From NCBI GenBank assembly GCA_964023275.1, contig OZ029921.1, forward strand, positions 2,410,159-2,474,158: DNA of 64,000 bases, read 5' to 3'. The notes below the pieces were generated by a model that worked only from the letters and a program-made list of their open reading frames with translations, did not search any database and was not told the DNA's origin. The stretch is from Norana najaformis. Taxonomy: Eukaryota; Annelida; Clitellata; Crassiclitellata; Hormogastridae. Shown here piece after piece: positions 34,878 to 53,699 of the stretch. The number at the start of each line of letters is the position of its first letter. The stretch's first letter is position 1. Both the position numbers and the translations under genes were made by a program.

Positions 34878-34990
34878 GAAGCAGTGGCGGAATATTTCAA
34901 GGTGTGTTTTCGGATGGAAGTGAGGGTGGCCAGAACCTTCCAAAAACACAGATCTACTCTGAACCCTATCTGTTGGAATGTACTGATTAA
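34878..34990 (+). CDS. Candidate alternative last exon of the Quaking gene
   Basis: The sequence has a pyrimidine-rich acceptor (cttttttgatatgcag) followed by 113 nt open to TAA. QKI exon 5 ends in phase 1 (CCT G) at 32416. Joining it here, skipping exon 6, completes a Gly codon and adds SSGGIFQGVFSDGSEGG, a short linker, then YSEPYLLECTD and stop. That is a 37-residue alternative tail including the split Gly. Alternative C-termini made by terminal-exon choice are known for vertebrate QKI (5/6/7) and fly HOW (long/short). This is inference: the composition is coding-like and the phase fits, but I cannot see a transcript. It lies 1.6 kb past the main stop, just after a SINE-4 copy. Confidence 0.4.
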
Positions 34991-34994
34991 ATCC

Positions 34995-35400
34995 AGTATA
35001 GAGAGGATTAGGAACTCAGCTTAACAAAAACAACTGCTCAGCATAATATGACAAACATGCCAGAAATAATATATAGTTCATTGAAGAGGGTTCAGTTCTT
35101 CCTTAGCGCCATCTGTTGTCCAAATTGTGTATAATGTGTTTCGTACAATTCTAACACTGCTCAGTCAAAAGCCAGTGTAAATATAGGAGGTTGCAGAAGT
35201 GCAATTGTTACCTTACATTACCTAGGCAAATACATACCTCCAATGTCATTACTAATTCGAGTGATTGCATGTGAAATATATTCTTTCTCAGGGCTGTGTA
35301 CTCGAACATCTTGTTAGTTATGGTGTCTTACTGAGCTTTTGACAAGCCGTGTCAACCCACAGTTGCACCCATGAAGTATATTTTGTAGCAACCAGCAGTT
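34995..35400. other. Intergenic; no feature seen
   Basis: AT-rich unique-looking DNA with no gene or family repeat that I could match. Confidence 0.5.
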
Positions 35401-35404
35401 GATC

Positions 35405-35836
35405 CAGAGGGTGCTTATACAAATCCTGTCCCAATTCCCCCTTGTCCCCTCACAGCTCCAATTTCTAAAACCATCTGCCTTAGCCTTAGGACCTTGACCA
35501 GGAACCGATTCTGATCTTACCTGTGTGTCAATTTTGTTTCGACTTGGTGTCTGTAAATAAGCTGGTTCCCTGCACAGGTCTTCTACTCAAAACTTAAAAC
35601 ACTGCTCTACTGCAGATCATATCCTGAATCCTCTTCTTCCCCTTATCTGTCGTGCAGATCCATTTCCAAACACCACCCACCGTAGCCATCTGACTGCGTG
35701 CCTGCCTGACTCTCGGATAGTGACCTTGAACCAAAGTTCACCAAACCCTTCTTGCCTATCGATTTTGTTTCAACTGGGCGTCTGTGAATAAGCCGGTTCT
35801 TTCTTTGGCGCTATAGACGTTTTACAATTACAATTA
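35405..35836 (+). mobile_element. Two LINE-A 3' ends in tandem
   Basis: The first copy (35405-35565) has ccatctgccttagcc, ttgaccaggaaccgattc and aaataagctggttccc. It then runs directly into a second copy beginning at the ORF part (gcacaggtcttctactc), continuing through caccgtagccatctg to a caattacaattac tail. Confidence 0.7.
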
Positions 35837-36144
35837 CTCAGATCTTGAGACATCAGTCGCATCAACACTTACGCTTAGAGGCATCGCAGAATTAAAATCC
35901 GATCGTTTCATATTTTCAAAGTGAACAGTTTCTCACTACGTTGTCTTCCATTTTTGTTGCATGTCGTCTTTTTCATTGTGCCTGATATTTCTTAAACTTT
36001 GCTATTTTGTATTGCTTTGTATTTTTTGGGTTTTGTAATTTTGTTCTTTTAATTGTATATTAGGGTTGATGCTCAAGAATTTATAAAGAAATTTAAGAGT
36101 CAGATTTATGTGTGCTATACTATTAGAGTAAATCCGTTCAAGGG

Positions 36145-36620
36145 TGCCCACAAAAATATTTGCAAGAGGGGCAAAACGTGAAAACCTGGACACATCATCA
36201 AGGTCTAATGCTGACAAAAAATATTGATTGTGAAAATAGAGGTGTTAGTTCCTGCCCACACGTCTGCTTGTACTGTCTCACAGACCAGACCCATGCATGG
36301 TGGACTGCCACAATGTCGCGCCCCACTGGAAATGCCCTTCCCCTCCCACGCAAGCAACTCTGGAACTGCCACTGACTGCACAGGCAATTTCCCATTGACT
36401 ACACATTTTCGCAGTTCATTTCGCCCCGCCTTTGGGTCTTCCTGACTGCTTCAGGCTTTTCCTCATTTAATAAGGAATCGGGGGCCAACCGACCACAGAA
36501 AGGACGACAAAACTATTGCAAGTGGGCTGGTGCATTAAACATCTGGGACCGCATGACACATTGAAATCTTTCAAACCACATGCTCTTTAGGATGGGCAGA
36601 TATTATTTCTGCTTTGTTAG
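36145..36620. other. Intergenic with a low-copy repeat
   Basis: 36275-36345 (cagaccagacccatgcatgg, tggactgccacaatgtcgcg) is related in reverse to 54410-54480. No gene is evident; the open frames here overlap each other on both strands without splice support. Confidence 0.4.
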
Positions 36621-36624
36621 GCGT

Positions 36625-36776
36625 AACTATCTACTGACTTAGCATCAATCGGTAGCGCCAAGCCCTTGTGAGTTAGGCACTCGCTCAAGGTCCCTACACA
36701 GTACCCGTCTCAGAAGAGGCACTCCTTGTTACAAGCCGAGCGCTCTGTCCAACATGCTATACCGTGCCCCACTAAT
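36625..36776 (-). mobile_element. SINE-1 copy
   Basis: Reversed head tggggcacggtatagcatgt at the right end, box B near 36715 (gcctcttctgagac), and the caaggtccctacacagtacc body. Confidence 0.75.
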
Positions 36777-36779
36777 AAT

Positions 36780-37370
36780 TATATGATAATTATATGCAAG
36801 CAGAGAACTTAGGACTACTTAATTTAGAAATAGTGTCAACAAGTCTATTCGCACCTGCATGCCACCTGCCTAATCCGACCCAACTCCAGAAAGACAGTAG
36901 ACGAACAAATACAGAGACAAACAGATATGCAGACATACAGATCGTAAAGGAGTGGCCAACACGTGTGTGGGATTCGTGTAACCAGCGCGCGATTTGATCT
37001 GATGGTCTCTTTCAAAACTGTCCTGCCACCTAGCGAATGCAAATGAAACATTTCAATAACGCACGCTTATAATTACGAGAGCGATCGTAAAATAATTATG
37101 GTTTCACTTGTGCAGATGTCTCTCTTCGAGTCAAACCCCATTTTTTATAAATAAAATTTGGAGCATAAATTACCTGAAGTAATTTTATAAGAAGAGAGAG
37201 TAAAAAAGGAAAATGCGTTCACTAAATACGGGCTCTGGATCGACACCTCTTTTTGGAAAGTGCCACGGATTTCATGCAGCGCAATTTCACAGATTACTTT
37301 ACACTATCCACTGGTTTCGGAAAATGTGACGCAAATGTAACAGTAGTATGTAAACACTGAAAGGGAACAC
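36780..37370. other. Intergenic; no feature seen
   Basis: Short open frames at 36794-37051 on both strands lack splice or homology support. Confidence 0.45.
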
Positions 37371-37620
37371 ACACATACATACATACATACATACATGCCT
37401 ACATGCATACGTACATACGTACACATGCATGCATACATGCATACATACATACATATATATATGTATCGTGCATACATGTATACATACACACATACATATT
37501 TTATATACATACACACATACAAACAAGTATACATACATACATACATACACACATGTATATGCACATACATACATACACAAACGTATACATGCATAAATAC
37601 ATACTTATTTTACATACATA
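37370..37620. repeat. TACA/CATA microsatellite
   Basis: acatacatacatacatgcct and related runs over 250 bp. Frames composed of Tyr, Ile, His and Thr are artefacts. Confidence 0.9.
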
Positions 37621-37735
37621 CGTCAAGTCAGTGGGGTTGTCCAAAGTTGCCATGTCAAAAACCAAGTCCCGTTGCCAGAAGACCAGAAAGAGAGGGGGAA
37701 GAGGAGCTGTTAAGGGAGGCGGCTGTATGTAACAG
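37620..37735 (-). mobile_element. Repeat family C fragment
   Basis: cgtcaagtcagtggggttg, tccaaagttgccatgtc, gttgccagaagaccag and gagagggggaagaggag match 62660-62760. Confidence 0.65.
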
Positions 37736-37839
37736 ATTTACAGTTACATTTGTACCTATTTTCAAAGAAATATAGTAAAACATTGGAGCATAACATCAAT
37801 TAAACTAATTTTTTAAGGAGCGGAAGTAGTAAAGGAAAG

Positions 37840-38060
37840 ACATATTCTCGCCTCTTCCACGAATCCTATCGTCATTCATCTTCTCTTGTCTCATTTTCCG
37901 GTTCAATACCAAACACCGTCCACCATAGCCGTCTGAGTGTCTGCCTCTTGGATCCTGACCTGGAAACTCCTTCCTGTCTATCGATTTTGTTTTGACTGAG
38001 CGTATGCGAATAAGCTGGTTCCCAAGGCTTAGCTTTCGTTCAGCGCTGTAGAAATCTCGG
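37840..38060 (+). mobile_element. LINE-A 3' end
   Basis: ctcttccacgaatcctatcg, accatagccgtctgag, ggatcctgacctggaaac, atcgattttgttttgactga, aataagctggttccc, cagcgctgtagaaatctcgg. It lacks a tail because it is joined to an opposite copy. Confidence 0.75.
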
Positions 38061-38165
38061 GGTTCGGTTCCAGGTTAAAATGCAAGAGTCAGGCAGACAG
38101 TCCTACGGCGGGTGGTGTTTGGAATTGGATCTGCAGGATAGAAAAGGGAAAGATGGAAAAACTAA
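38061..38165 (-). mobile_element. LINE-A fragment, opposite orientation
   Basis: ttcggttccaggttaaaatg, gagtcaggcagacagtc and ggcgggtggtgtttggaatt are reversed LINE-A. The tail-to-tail junction at 38060 suggests a rearranged pair of copies. Confidence 0.65.
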
Positions 38166-38344
38166 TGCAAGGAGGCAGGTGCATTGCATTTCGCAGCTGG
38201 CATCGCCACACCGATATAGAAATCTGAACACAGGTGCTTTTTGTGATGGGCAGAGAGTAAGATACAAGACTTAATTTAAATATGCAAACAGAGAAATTAT
38301 ATGTTAAATTTTGAAATACCACAATCAGCCAGTAGTGACTTACA

Positions 38345-39698
38345 GCCGGCCAGCATCGATGCACAGCATGCCAGCATCGACTCACAGCATGCCAGCATCG
38401 ACTTACAACCTGCCAGCATCGATGCCTCGCCGGCCAGCATCGACGCACGGCCTGCCAGCATCGACGAACACCATGCCAGCATCAACGCCTCGCCTGCCAG
38501 CATCGACGCCTCGCCGGCCAGCATCGACGCACAGGATGCCAGCATCGACGCCTCGCCGGCCAGCATCGACGCACAGCCTGCCAGCATCGACGCACAGCCT
38601 GCCAGCATCGACGCACAGGATGCCAGCATCGACGCCTCGCCGGCCAGCATCGACGCCTCGCCGGCCAGCATCGACGCACAGCCTGCCAGCATCGACGCCT
38701 CGCCGGCCAGCATCGACGCACAGCCTGCCAGCATCGACGCCTCGCCTGCCAGCATCGACGCCTCGCCGGCCAGCATCGACGCACAGCATGCCAGCATCGA
38801 CGCCTCGCCGGCCAGCATCGACGCATAGCCTGCCAGCATCGACGCCTCGCCGGCCAGCATCGACGCACAGGATGCCAGCATCGACGCCTCGCCGGCCAGC
38901 ATCGACGCCTCGCCGGCCAGCATCGACGCACAGCCTGCCAGCATCGACGCCTCGCCGGCCAGCATCGACGCCTCGCCGGCCAGCATCGACGCATAGCCTG
39001 CCAGCATCGACGCCTCGCCGGCCAGCATCGACGCACAGCCTGCCAGCATCGACGCCTCGCCGGCCAGCATCGACGCACAGCCTGCCAGCATCGACGCCTC
39101 GCCGGCCATCATCGACGCATAGCCTGCCAGCATCGACGCCTCGCCGGCCAGCATCGACGCACAGCATGCCAGCATCGACGCCTCGCCGGCCAGCATCGAC
39201 GCACAGCATGCCAGCATCGACGCCTCGCCGGCCAGCATTGACACCTCGCCGGCCAGCATCGACGCACAGCCTGCCAGCATCGAGGCCTCGCCGGCCAGCA
39301 TCGACGCACAGCCTGCCAGCATCGACGCCTCGCCGGCCAGCATCGACGCACAGCCTGCCAGCATCGACGCCTCGCCGGCCAGCATCGACGCACAGCATGC
39401 CAGCAGCGACGCCTCGCCGGCCAGCATCGACGCACAGCCTGCCAGCATCGACGCCTCGCCGGCCAGCATCGAGGCACAGCATGCCAGCATCGACGAACAT
39501 CATGCCAGCATCGACGCACAACAGGCCAGCATCGACGCACAGCATGCCAGCATCGACGCCTCGCCGGCCAGCATCGACTCACAGCATGCCATCATCGACG
39601 CACAGCCTGCCAGCATCGACGCACGGCCTGCCACCATCGACTTACAGCCGGCCAGCATCGACTTACAGCCTGCCAGCATCGACTGACAGCCGGCCAGC
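38345..39698. repeat. 21-bp GC-rich minisatellite, about 64 copies
   Basis: The unit is gccagcatcgacg plus one of several 8-base endings (cctcgccg, cacagcct, cacagcat, cacaggat). Because 21 is divisible by three and the unit lacks stops, five long frames stay open, up to 509 codons on plus (PASTPRR/PASTHSL) and 397 on minus (SMLAGEA/SMLAGCA). I treat it as a non-coding minisatellite: no splice sites, no start context and no flanking domain are seen. It lies between LINE-A pieces and a SINE-3 copy. Confidence 0.9.
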
Positions 39699-39699
39699 C

Positions 39700-39885
39700 T
39701 GGACACGGGGCCAGTGCATCACAGGACTTGCCGTTTACTTCCCAGCCGGCACCAAATTATACTGCTTGGTGACAGAGGCACAGTGTGCACAAACAACTTG
39801 CCCAGGGTCGTTACACGGAGTCAAACCCACAACCACATGATCATTGACCAAACGTGTTGCCAAAAGACTACCGTGCCGCACAAGG
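39700..39885 (-). mobile_element. SINE-3 copy abutting the 21-bp array
   Basis: Reverse of gtgcggcacggtagtctttt to ctggccccgtgtccagg. It shares ggacacggggccagtgcatc and aacttgcccagggtcgtta with 13888-14087. Confidence 0.7.
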
Positions 39886-39889
39886 CAAG

Positions 39890-40690
39890 AAAAACAAATT
39901 CTGCCATTTTACCCTGATCTGACATATCTGGTAAAAGCAGAGCATAAGATGTTTAGACGACAAGCGACTACACCTTCTCTGCTGAGGTGTTTTCAGTCCC
40001 TGGTTGATTCGGACTGCAGTGAAAATGAAGAATGACACTGAGCCAAAAGTTGTGTTTGTAGCTGTAGGAATATGTAACTTCTAGAAGGCAAGACTTACAC
40101 ATCTTAAAATGGTGACAGGCTTTTATGAAGAAATAACTAACAACTCTTAATGTTTGTAAACACTGATTTAATCTAAACGACTTAACTTTAAATGATCTCA
40201 CAGGGTAACACTGTCATATATAAATATCTCATTCACACATGCACAAATCTACAGACTCACACAAAACTAGCAAAATAAAGCATCTTTTCTGACAAATTAT
40301 CATCATCATCTCATTTCCTAACAAACAAAACAATTCAAGTCATGATTCTGGAACCGAAAAATTCAAGGTCACATAATTCGTCCTGCTGTAGCTCCAACTA
40401 TCTGTGGCGTTTCATCGAGCATTCTACGCATTTATATAGCGCCAGAAGGATATAAACTACATAAAGCATACAGGCATAAAATTTACAATAGAGAAAAGGA
40501 GCTATATAAAGGGCGAATTTATATAGAGCCATCACTTCTAAGAAGCAAATAAAGCACAACTGAAAAATTCACAACAGAGTTACAACGAATTATGTAATTA
40601 TTTTTGTACTGACTGCCCTATTCTTAAGAATAGAAAGAAAATGTACGACAGGATGAATAAAGGTATGGCAAGATAAATGTTCATTTATAA
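39890..40690. other. Intergenic; no feature seen
   Basis: 40430-40530 contains two tatatagcgcc/tatatagagcc words of the kind found near LINE tails. Nothing else is recognisable. Confidence 0.4.
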
Positions 40691-40694
40691 AATA

Positions 40695-40925
40695 CCTCTA
40701 TAAAATCTCTGTGCTGGACTGTCAGCACAAAAGTTGGGAGTTCAAATCCTGGTAAGGGCAGAAAGATGTCTTACGATTTTTGTTCCAGTTACCCCCACCC
40801 AGTGAACTCGGCTCTAAAACGAGCCATAAACGAGGGAACCGAACAAACAATGTTGGTAAGACGACCAGATGGAAAAGAAGAGTTCTAGCCACCATCCTCA
40901 TATGCTGAGGCTAAGTAAGTGAAGT
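40695..40925 (+). mobile_element. SINE-2 copy
   Basis: ctggactgtcagcac, agttcaaatcctggtaagg (box B-like), cagtgaactcggctct, aaaacgagccataaacgagg match 59155-59480. Confidence 0.65.
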
Positions 40926-41559
40926 CGTTAACATTTCATAATCGTGTGTCTCCTAAGGCTAGCTAAACGGACTGCTCTCCATCTATCAACAATAGTCGAG
41001 CAAAGACGTTAATTAAGGGACTGAGATAGAGGAACCACAAACGAAGACCAAGAATACACTATCGTAGAAACCAAGTCTGAAACTACAGCACACACAAGGA
41101 ATACATTTCTACCTTACCTACATGGAACAAATCCTGATCAAGAAAAAAATAAATATACATGTATTGTTTGTTCTGAACTACCCAAGTATTACTTACATAG
41201 ACCAAACATTCAGAAAGCAGCCAACAGATTAGCTGCGTTCCTTCATAACGTTGACATCTGCCAATTACCACAATCACCTTATTTAGGCCTATCAACCGGG
41301 CATTAAACACTGATACACTTAAGTGTTCCTTGCCAAATTCAAGGCATTCACTGTGCAATCAAACATTTCTTTAAAATGCCTGTTAAAAGATATGAGAAAG
41401 TTTTAACTGTCAATTCCAGCATACTTCTTGCAAACTTCAAAGAATATTACTGCTTGCAGACTTCACAACTGCCTGTAAATTCCACACTAACTGAAAATCT
41501 TGCAAAATTCAGTGTTTGTTATCTTGCATGCTTCACATTTTCTTGCAAACATTGCAATT

Positions 41560-41560
41560 T

Positions 41561-41619
<59 letters not shown>

Positions 41620-41634
41620 CTCTCTCTGTGTGTG

Positions 41635-41665
<31 letters not shown>
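41560..41665. repeat. TC and GT dinucleotide microsatellite
   Basis: ctctctctctctctct runs alternating with gtgtgtgtgtgtg. The Ser/Leu/Val/Cys frames are spurious. Confidence 0.92.
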
Positions 41666-41699
41666 GTGACTTTAAATCAACATTTTTTGAGTTGCAGAA

Positions 41700-42440
41700 G
41701 TTATAAAAGAACCCTGAAACAAGGTTAACTTTTCAAGTTCAACAGTCACAAGTGACACTAGTTGGTACAGATTTCCCACACATTTGCATGACACCTTACA
41801 AGCACTTATAAAAGACACACAGCTGTGTCCAGGTTCTCCATCACCTTCACAAATCACTAACATTAAAACAACAGCCAAATTAAGTTAACTGTTTATTATT
41901 TAGCTCTTATCATCATCGTTATGATCATGAGCTATTGTCTTTAATGCCTACAACAAATACGTTAAAACTACAAGCAACACCTTCTGTTACATACTCTTAA
42001 ATAACTAAACCATCCATAGATGTATCTGTACAATGGTCGTAGTATACACTGGAAACGCCTATGCGTAGGAATAACGTAAACAACTAGAAACATCAAAATT
42101 CTGAAAACGCCCTATACTGGAATTGTAGAACAGCTGCTCAAGCTAAAACAAGAAAAACGCAACATCACAGGTCACTCGGGAAAAGGGGACATTAATCAAA
42201 GTGGATTCCACAGCACAAAAAGAAGCTAATGTCTTAAACATACAGTTCGCTGTCTTCTGTCACAAAACATTCACCGTCGCCTACTGCCAGACAGTTTTGT
42301 CCAATTCCTCCAAAAGGCCACAAAAATGTCTGCTTATCAACCACAGTGACTGTGCTATGCCACCAGACAACTGAAGTTTATATGCATTGTATTTGCTTCT
42401 TTATTTCACTTGCTACATGAGCAAGCAAGCAATCTGAATC
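41700..42440. other. Intergenic; no gene seen
   Basis: AT-rich, with no splice-supported open frame and no match to the repeat families here. Confidence 0.45.
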
Positions 42441-42464
42441 TGTGGTGTGAAACAACTGTGCACT

Positions 42465-42582
42465 CACAACAACTTATCCAGGGTCGTTTCGACACGGAAT
42501 CCGCTCAGCAGGCATGAACCAGCAATTGGCAGATTGCAGACCCAGCTTGCTACTGAGTGGACCACCATGCAGCACTATAGAC
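42465..42582 (-). mobile_element. SINE-3 head
   Basis: On minus: gtgctgcatggtggtccact (box A), gctggttcatgcctgctgag (box B), then gaccctggataagttgttg. This is the clearest tRNA-like portion of SINE-3. Confidence 0.6.
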
Positions 42583-43363
42583 CATTGTTTCATTAGTGTC
42601 TGCTGGTTCAAGACATTGCTTGTAAGAGCAAACTGGGTTCAAGGAACTTGCAAAGAGGGGGACAGCCACCAAATTTCACTAAACACATCTAACTAAAAAC
42701 CTAAGCTACCCAAATGAATGAAGGGAATGCCAAAAGGATGGAATTCATTCAGCAAGTGAGGGAATTGTAATTAACTGGAACATTAATTAACTTTCATCTA
42801 GCCACAAACATTAATAAATATAAGCACGTTTACACCTCCTCAGCTGGAATCATTCAATTTGGTCATCTGTGAAAAGCAGCGAACAAGAAATGGGGAAAAC
42901 TTAATTGTTAACCTTCTTTCACAAACCGAAAACACTGACAAAGTTTTCTAGTCTTGTAGTCAATAAGGATACCTATTTGGTTCTACTCTAAAACATCCAT
43001 CGTTTCTGCCACAAGTGACTAACCACAAAACCAGCCAACCACAATGTCCAGCACTCTGACAACCCAAACCATTACATACATAACCCACACGATTTCCATG
43101 CAACTGAAGAGTTTTAAACATATGGCGACATAAGCTATTACTGATATAGCCCCAGGGTATTTCCACAAACCTGATGAGGGTTATTTTTACAGAACCCTTA
43201 GTCAGAATGCAATAACCACTCAATGGATGACCATAGCTTAAATGTTTCCACATAAGGTGTTTTCAAACCAGATAAAAAAAATTGACTCAAAGACAATGAA
43301 ACAAGAAAGTAGACGAGTGACTGATCATCTTCCTCCTCGTCTGCGGATCGTCCTGCTGCTTGG

Positions 43364-50778
<7,415 letters not shown>

Positions 50779-51009
50779 GGCTCAGAATGAAATCAAAGAA
50801 GCTTCAATCTGCCAAAAAAAACAAGAATCCATATTTTAACAATAGGATTACACCCGTTCTCATACATATGGTGCTGTATAAGTTTTTGGTTACTTTACAC
50901 TACCAAATGGAATCAGTGAACCTGAATGAATCAATGAATCAAAACAATAATAGTAACTAAGCTAAAATAAACATTACGGTAACTTCTATAGCGCCAACGT
51001 CTAATGCTT

Positions 51010-51245
51010 CAAGTATCGTACTCGTAATCGTTAGTTCGAGATTTCTACAGCACCCAATAAAAGCTAAGTCGTGGGAACCAGCATATTCGTAGGCGCTCAG
51101 TCAAAACAAAATCGTTAGGCAGGAGGGTTCAGTTCCAGGTCAAGATCCAAGAGTCAGGCAGGCAGACAGTCAGATGGCTATAGTGGATGGTGTTTGGAAT
51201 TGAATCGGAAATTGAGATAAGGAGAAGAGGAAGAATCAGTCAAAT
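51010..51245 (-). mobile_element. LINE-A 3' end upstream of LDH
   Basis: tcgtaatcgttagttcgaga tail, taagtcgtgggaaccagc, gcgctcagtcaaaacaaaat, gttccaggtcaagatccaag, gtcaggcaggcagacagtc, gtggatggtgtttggaattg. Confidence 0.8.
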
Positions 51246-51249
51246 AGCA

Positions 51250-52260
51250 ATGGCACATTAAAACCACTAAAATGAAATGCAAAAGGTGGGGTTGGAAATT
51301 TAATTTCATCTACAGCATTGGTATTAGCTAACTGGGTTCTAAGATTAGGACTTCACTTTCCCCTTTCCTCCTTGTCTTTTTTTAGCCCAACCAGAAATTA
51401 CCCACCAGAAAAGTTGCCCTTTACGGTCAAAAGATGGCGCGAACAACATTTTTAAGCAGAGACCATGGCCTGTCTGCCTCTGTGCTGACACCCTTGCTTT
51501 TGAAAAACATACATAACAGATGACAAAAGAATGTAAGGCTTTTACGACAGAAATGCAAAACACTGTTCAGACAGCTAAGAGACCGCATGGCCAGTATGCA
51601 AACCACAAACAGCATTATGTCAATATCATAACTGGTCCTCCTCCATAGCAAATGTTTAACCAGATGTTAAAAACATCTGGTTAAACAGCACCAAATCTGT
51701 TACTCTGCAAATTTAAAAATGGATGGGCTTCATAAATTCATGCCAACGATGAACCAGGATGGAAAGTTGCTAGATTGGATGAGCACACAATTTAGCAGAC
51801 GGATAACAGCTAATGTCTGGTTAGTACTGTAAAAACATCCTGGTAAACTGAAGTGGTGAAGACAGCATAAAACTCTAAAGTGTCCTGGAATGTGTTCTTC
51901 AGGCAAAGTGACATATCCTAAACTTTAAGCAAAAAACTTTAGGCAAAAGAGACATTTTGTACGTACAGTCTGAGCGACATGGAATTTCTTAATATGCAAA
52001 CATTTTCCCTAATGATGAATTCACAGAAAAAGATTGAAAGTGACGACCATGCTAGAACTTCGAGCTAACAAACAGTTTTCTTACAATGCTGTAATTAATA
52101 ACTTTTCGTGAATAAATGGAGAATTTGCTCAAACAACCTGGGTACAAATTCAAACACAAACACAAGTCACCCAATAGGGATCTTGAAACGTCATCGCCCA
52201 AAGGTCATTGGTACAAATGGCATGGTAATGGTGGCACCGTGGACAAGGAGTTTTCATAAT
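51250..52260. other. Intergenic or LDH 5' UTR intron; no feature seen
   Basis: An inverted word catctggttaaac/gtttaaccagatg at 51650-51690 forms a small hairpin. No gene is evident. Confidence 0.4.
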
Positions 52261-52261
52261 T

Positions 52262-52560
52262 GGTATCATAAACTTGAGATTTCCACAGTGCACAAAGAAA
52301 GCTAAATCGTGGCAATTAGCTTATTCACAGGCACTCAGTCAAAACAAAATCAACTGGCAGGTAGGGTCAGATTCAGTTCCAGGTCATGATCCAAGGGTCA
52401 GGAAGGTAGACAGTCAAAAGGAAATGGTGAACGGTGTTTCGAATTGGCACAGTGAGAAAAAAATTTGGAAGAGGCATCACTGAATCAGGATAGGACTTGT
52501 GGAAGAGAAGTGTTTTCAGTTTCAAGTGAAAGACCTGTGTAGAGATTGCAAAAGGCATGT
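52262..52560 (-). mobile_element. LINE-A 3' end
   Basis: acttgagatttccacagtgc, ttagcttattcacaggcact, cagtcaaaacaaaatcaact, gatccaagggtcaggaagg. It extends into the ORF part (ggaagagaagtgttttcag, gtgaaagacctgtgtagag). Confidence 0.75.
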
Positions 52561-53097
52561 AGTGCTCATGAGTTCGAATGCTTCGGACTTTGCCTCCTTT
52601 CCCTCTGCTGCGTGGGTTCGATTCCTGAGTATTCCGCAAGCAATCGACATAGATCACGTTGTAGCACAATGCAAGACCTCGACTTTCATTGCCTTTGATT
52701 TGGTGCCGGCGGAAACAAGTAATACGAATGAAGGAGCAAATTCATCAATGCTAACACATTCAAGACATCTCTAGACTGTGGCAATTCTGAGGCATACACT
52801 ACCCTCTATTGTCCCTAATATCAATCTGTTTCCCAAAAAGCTGGTCAGATAATACGTGAAATTTCGTCATTTTCACCAGAAAACATCATTACTCCCAAAA
52901 TGATGACCACTGAAAATTTAATCCTACCTCTGCTGCAGAATATTTAACAGAAGCCAAAGCGTTGCTTTCGTAATCGTAAGCTTTGAATTAGGAGACTTTA
53001 AGACTGGCTCTACAAAAACCGAGAATTTTAGCGCTTATTATAGCCTATGTTGACCGTCGTGTGTCCTCTAAACCCAGACGGACTCAGGATGACCAGA

Positions 53098-53105
53098 CTT
53101 TTATA
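53098..53105 (-). promoter_or_regulatory. Possible TATA box of the LDH gene
   Basis: The minus strand reads GTATAAAAG about 2.3 kb upstream of the LDH start codon. LDH must have an upstream 5' UTR exon, because an acceptor lies 30 nt before its ATG. This is the best TATA sequence I saw on the correct strand before the LINE-A copies at 53300. The matching UTR-exon donor was not identified, so this is inference. Confidence 0.3.
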
Positions 53106-53299
53106 CAAATTGTATTCGTCTGCGAAAGAATGTCGCTTTCTCCTGATTCGCCAACGCTGCCGGGGTGGTCCCAGACTGGTTCCTCGACGAAGACAGTTCC
53201 GACTCCGCCCACTTTCGGCAAAACATAGCAACAGGAATTTTAAAGTAGGCCTAAGCTGTTGCCTTGATAGAAAACTTAGATAGGAAACAATTATATAGT

Positions 53300-53485
53300 A
53301 TCGTAATCGTTATCGTAATCCCGCGATTTCTACAGCGCCCAACGAAAGCCACGTCACGGGGACCAACTTATTCACAAGCGCTCAGTCAAAACAAAATCGA
53401 TAGGGAAGTGTTCTTTTCTGGGTCCAGAAACAAGAGTCAGGCTGAGAGCTGTTTGGGATTAAAGCGGAAAGAGGGATAAAATTGA
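53300..53485 (-). mobile_element. LINE-A 3' end
   Basis: tatcgtaatcgttatcgtaa tail, cgcgatttctacagcgccca, aacttattcacaagcgctc, agtcaaaacaaaatcgatag. Confidence 0.8.
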
Positions 53486-53584
53486 AGCCCAAGCAGAGTG
53501 CACGGTTGTAGCGGTAACTAGGGCAAAAGATGATTCTGATGAACTAGGCGGCAGTTCTACTCTTCGAAACAATTCTCGCGTCCT

Positions 53585-53680
53585 GATCACGTGAGCCAAT
53601 ACATTATTTGCGGAACTCTTTTCACGTCGTCTCCTTTGACTTCACACCGCTTGCGCCCTAACAGGCACGTCAGTCTTGGG
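53585..53680. promoter_or_regulatory. Cluster of CACGTG/CACGT motifs upstream of LDH
   Basis: The segment holds tcacgtga near 53590, cacgtcgtc near 53625 and gcacgtcag near 53665. ACGTG/CACGT cores are bound by bHLH factors, including HIF, a known regulator of animal LDH genes. The position, about 500 bp beyond the possible TATA box, is suggestive only. Confidence 0.2.
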
Positions 53681-53699
53681 TGGTCACGCGGCGAGTCCT

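Noticed and set aside
38311..39840. Open frames of up to 509 codons across the 21-bp array, read as a repetitive protein gene
   Set aside because: Several frames on both strands are open only because the unit is stop-free and divisible by three. There is no domain, splice signal or start context.
52560..52640. tRNA gene (consensus box B ggttcgattcc with a possible acceptor stem)
   Set aside because: The best fold is only about 59 nt, too short for a tRNA, with poor T- and D-arms. It is more likely a SINE-type remnant next to a LINE-A copy.
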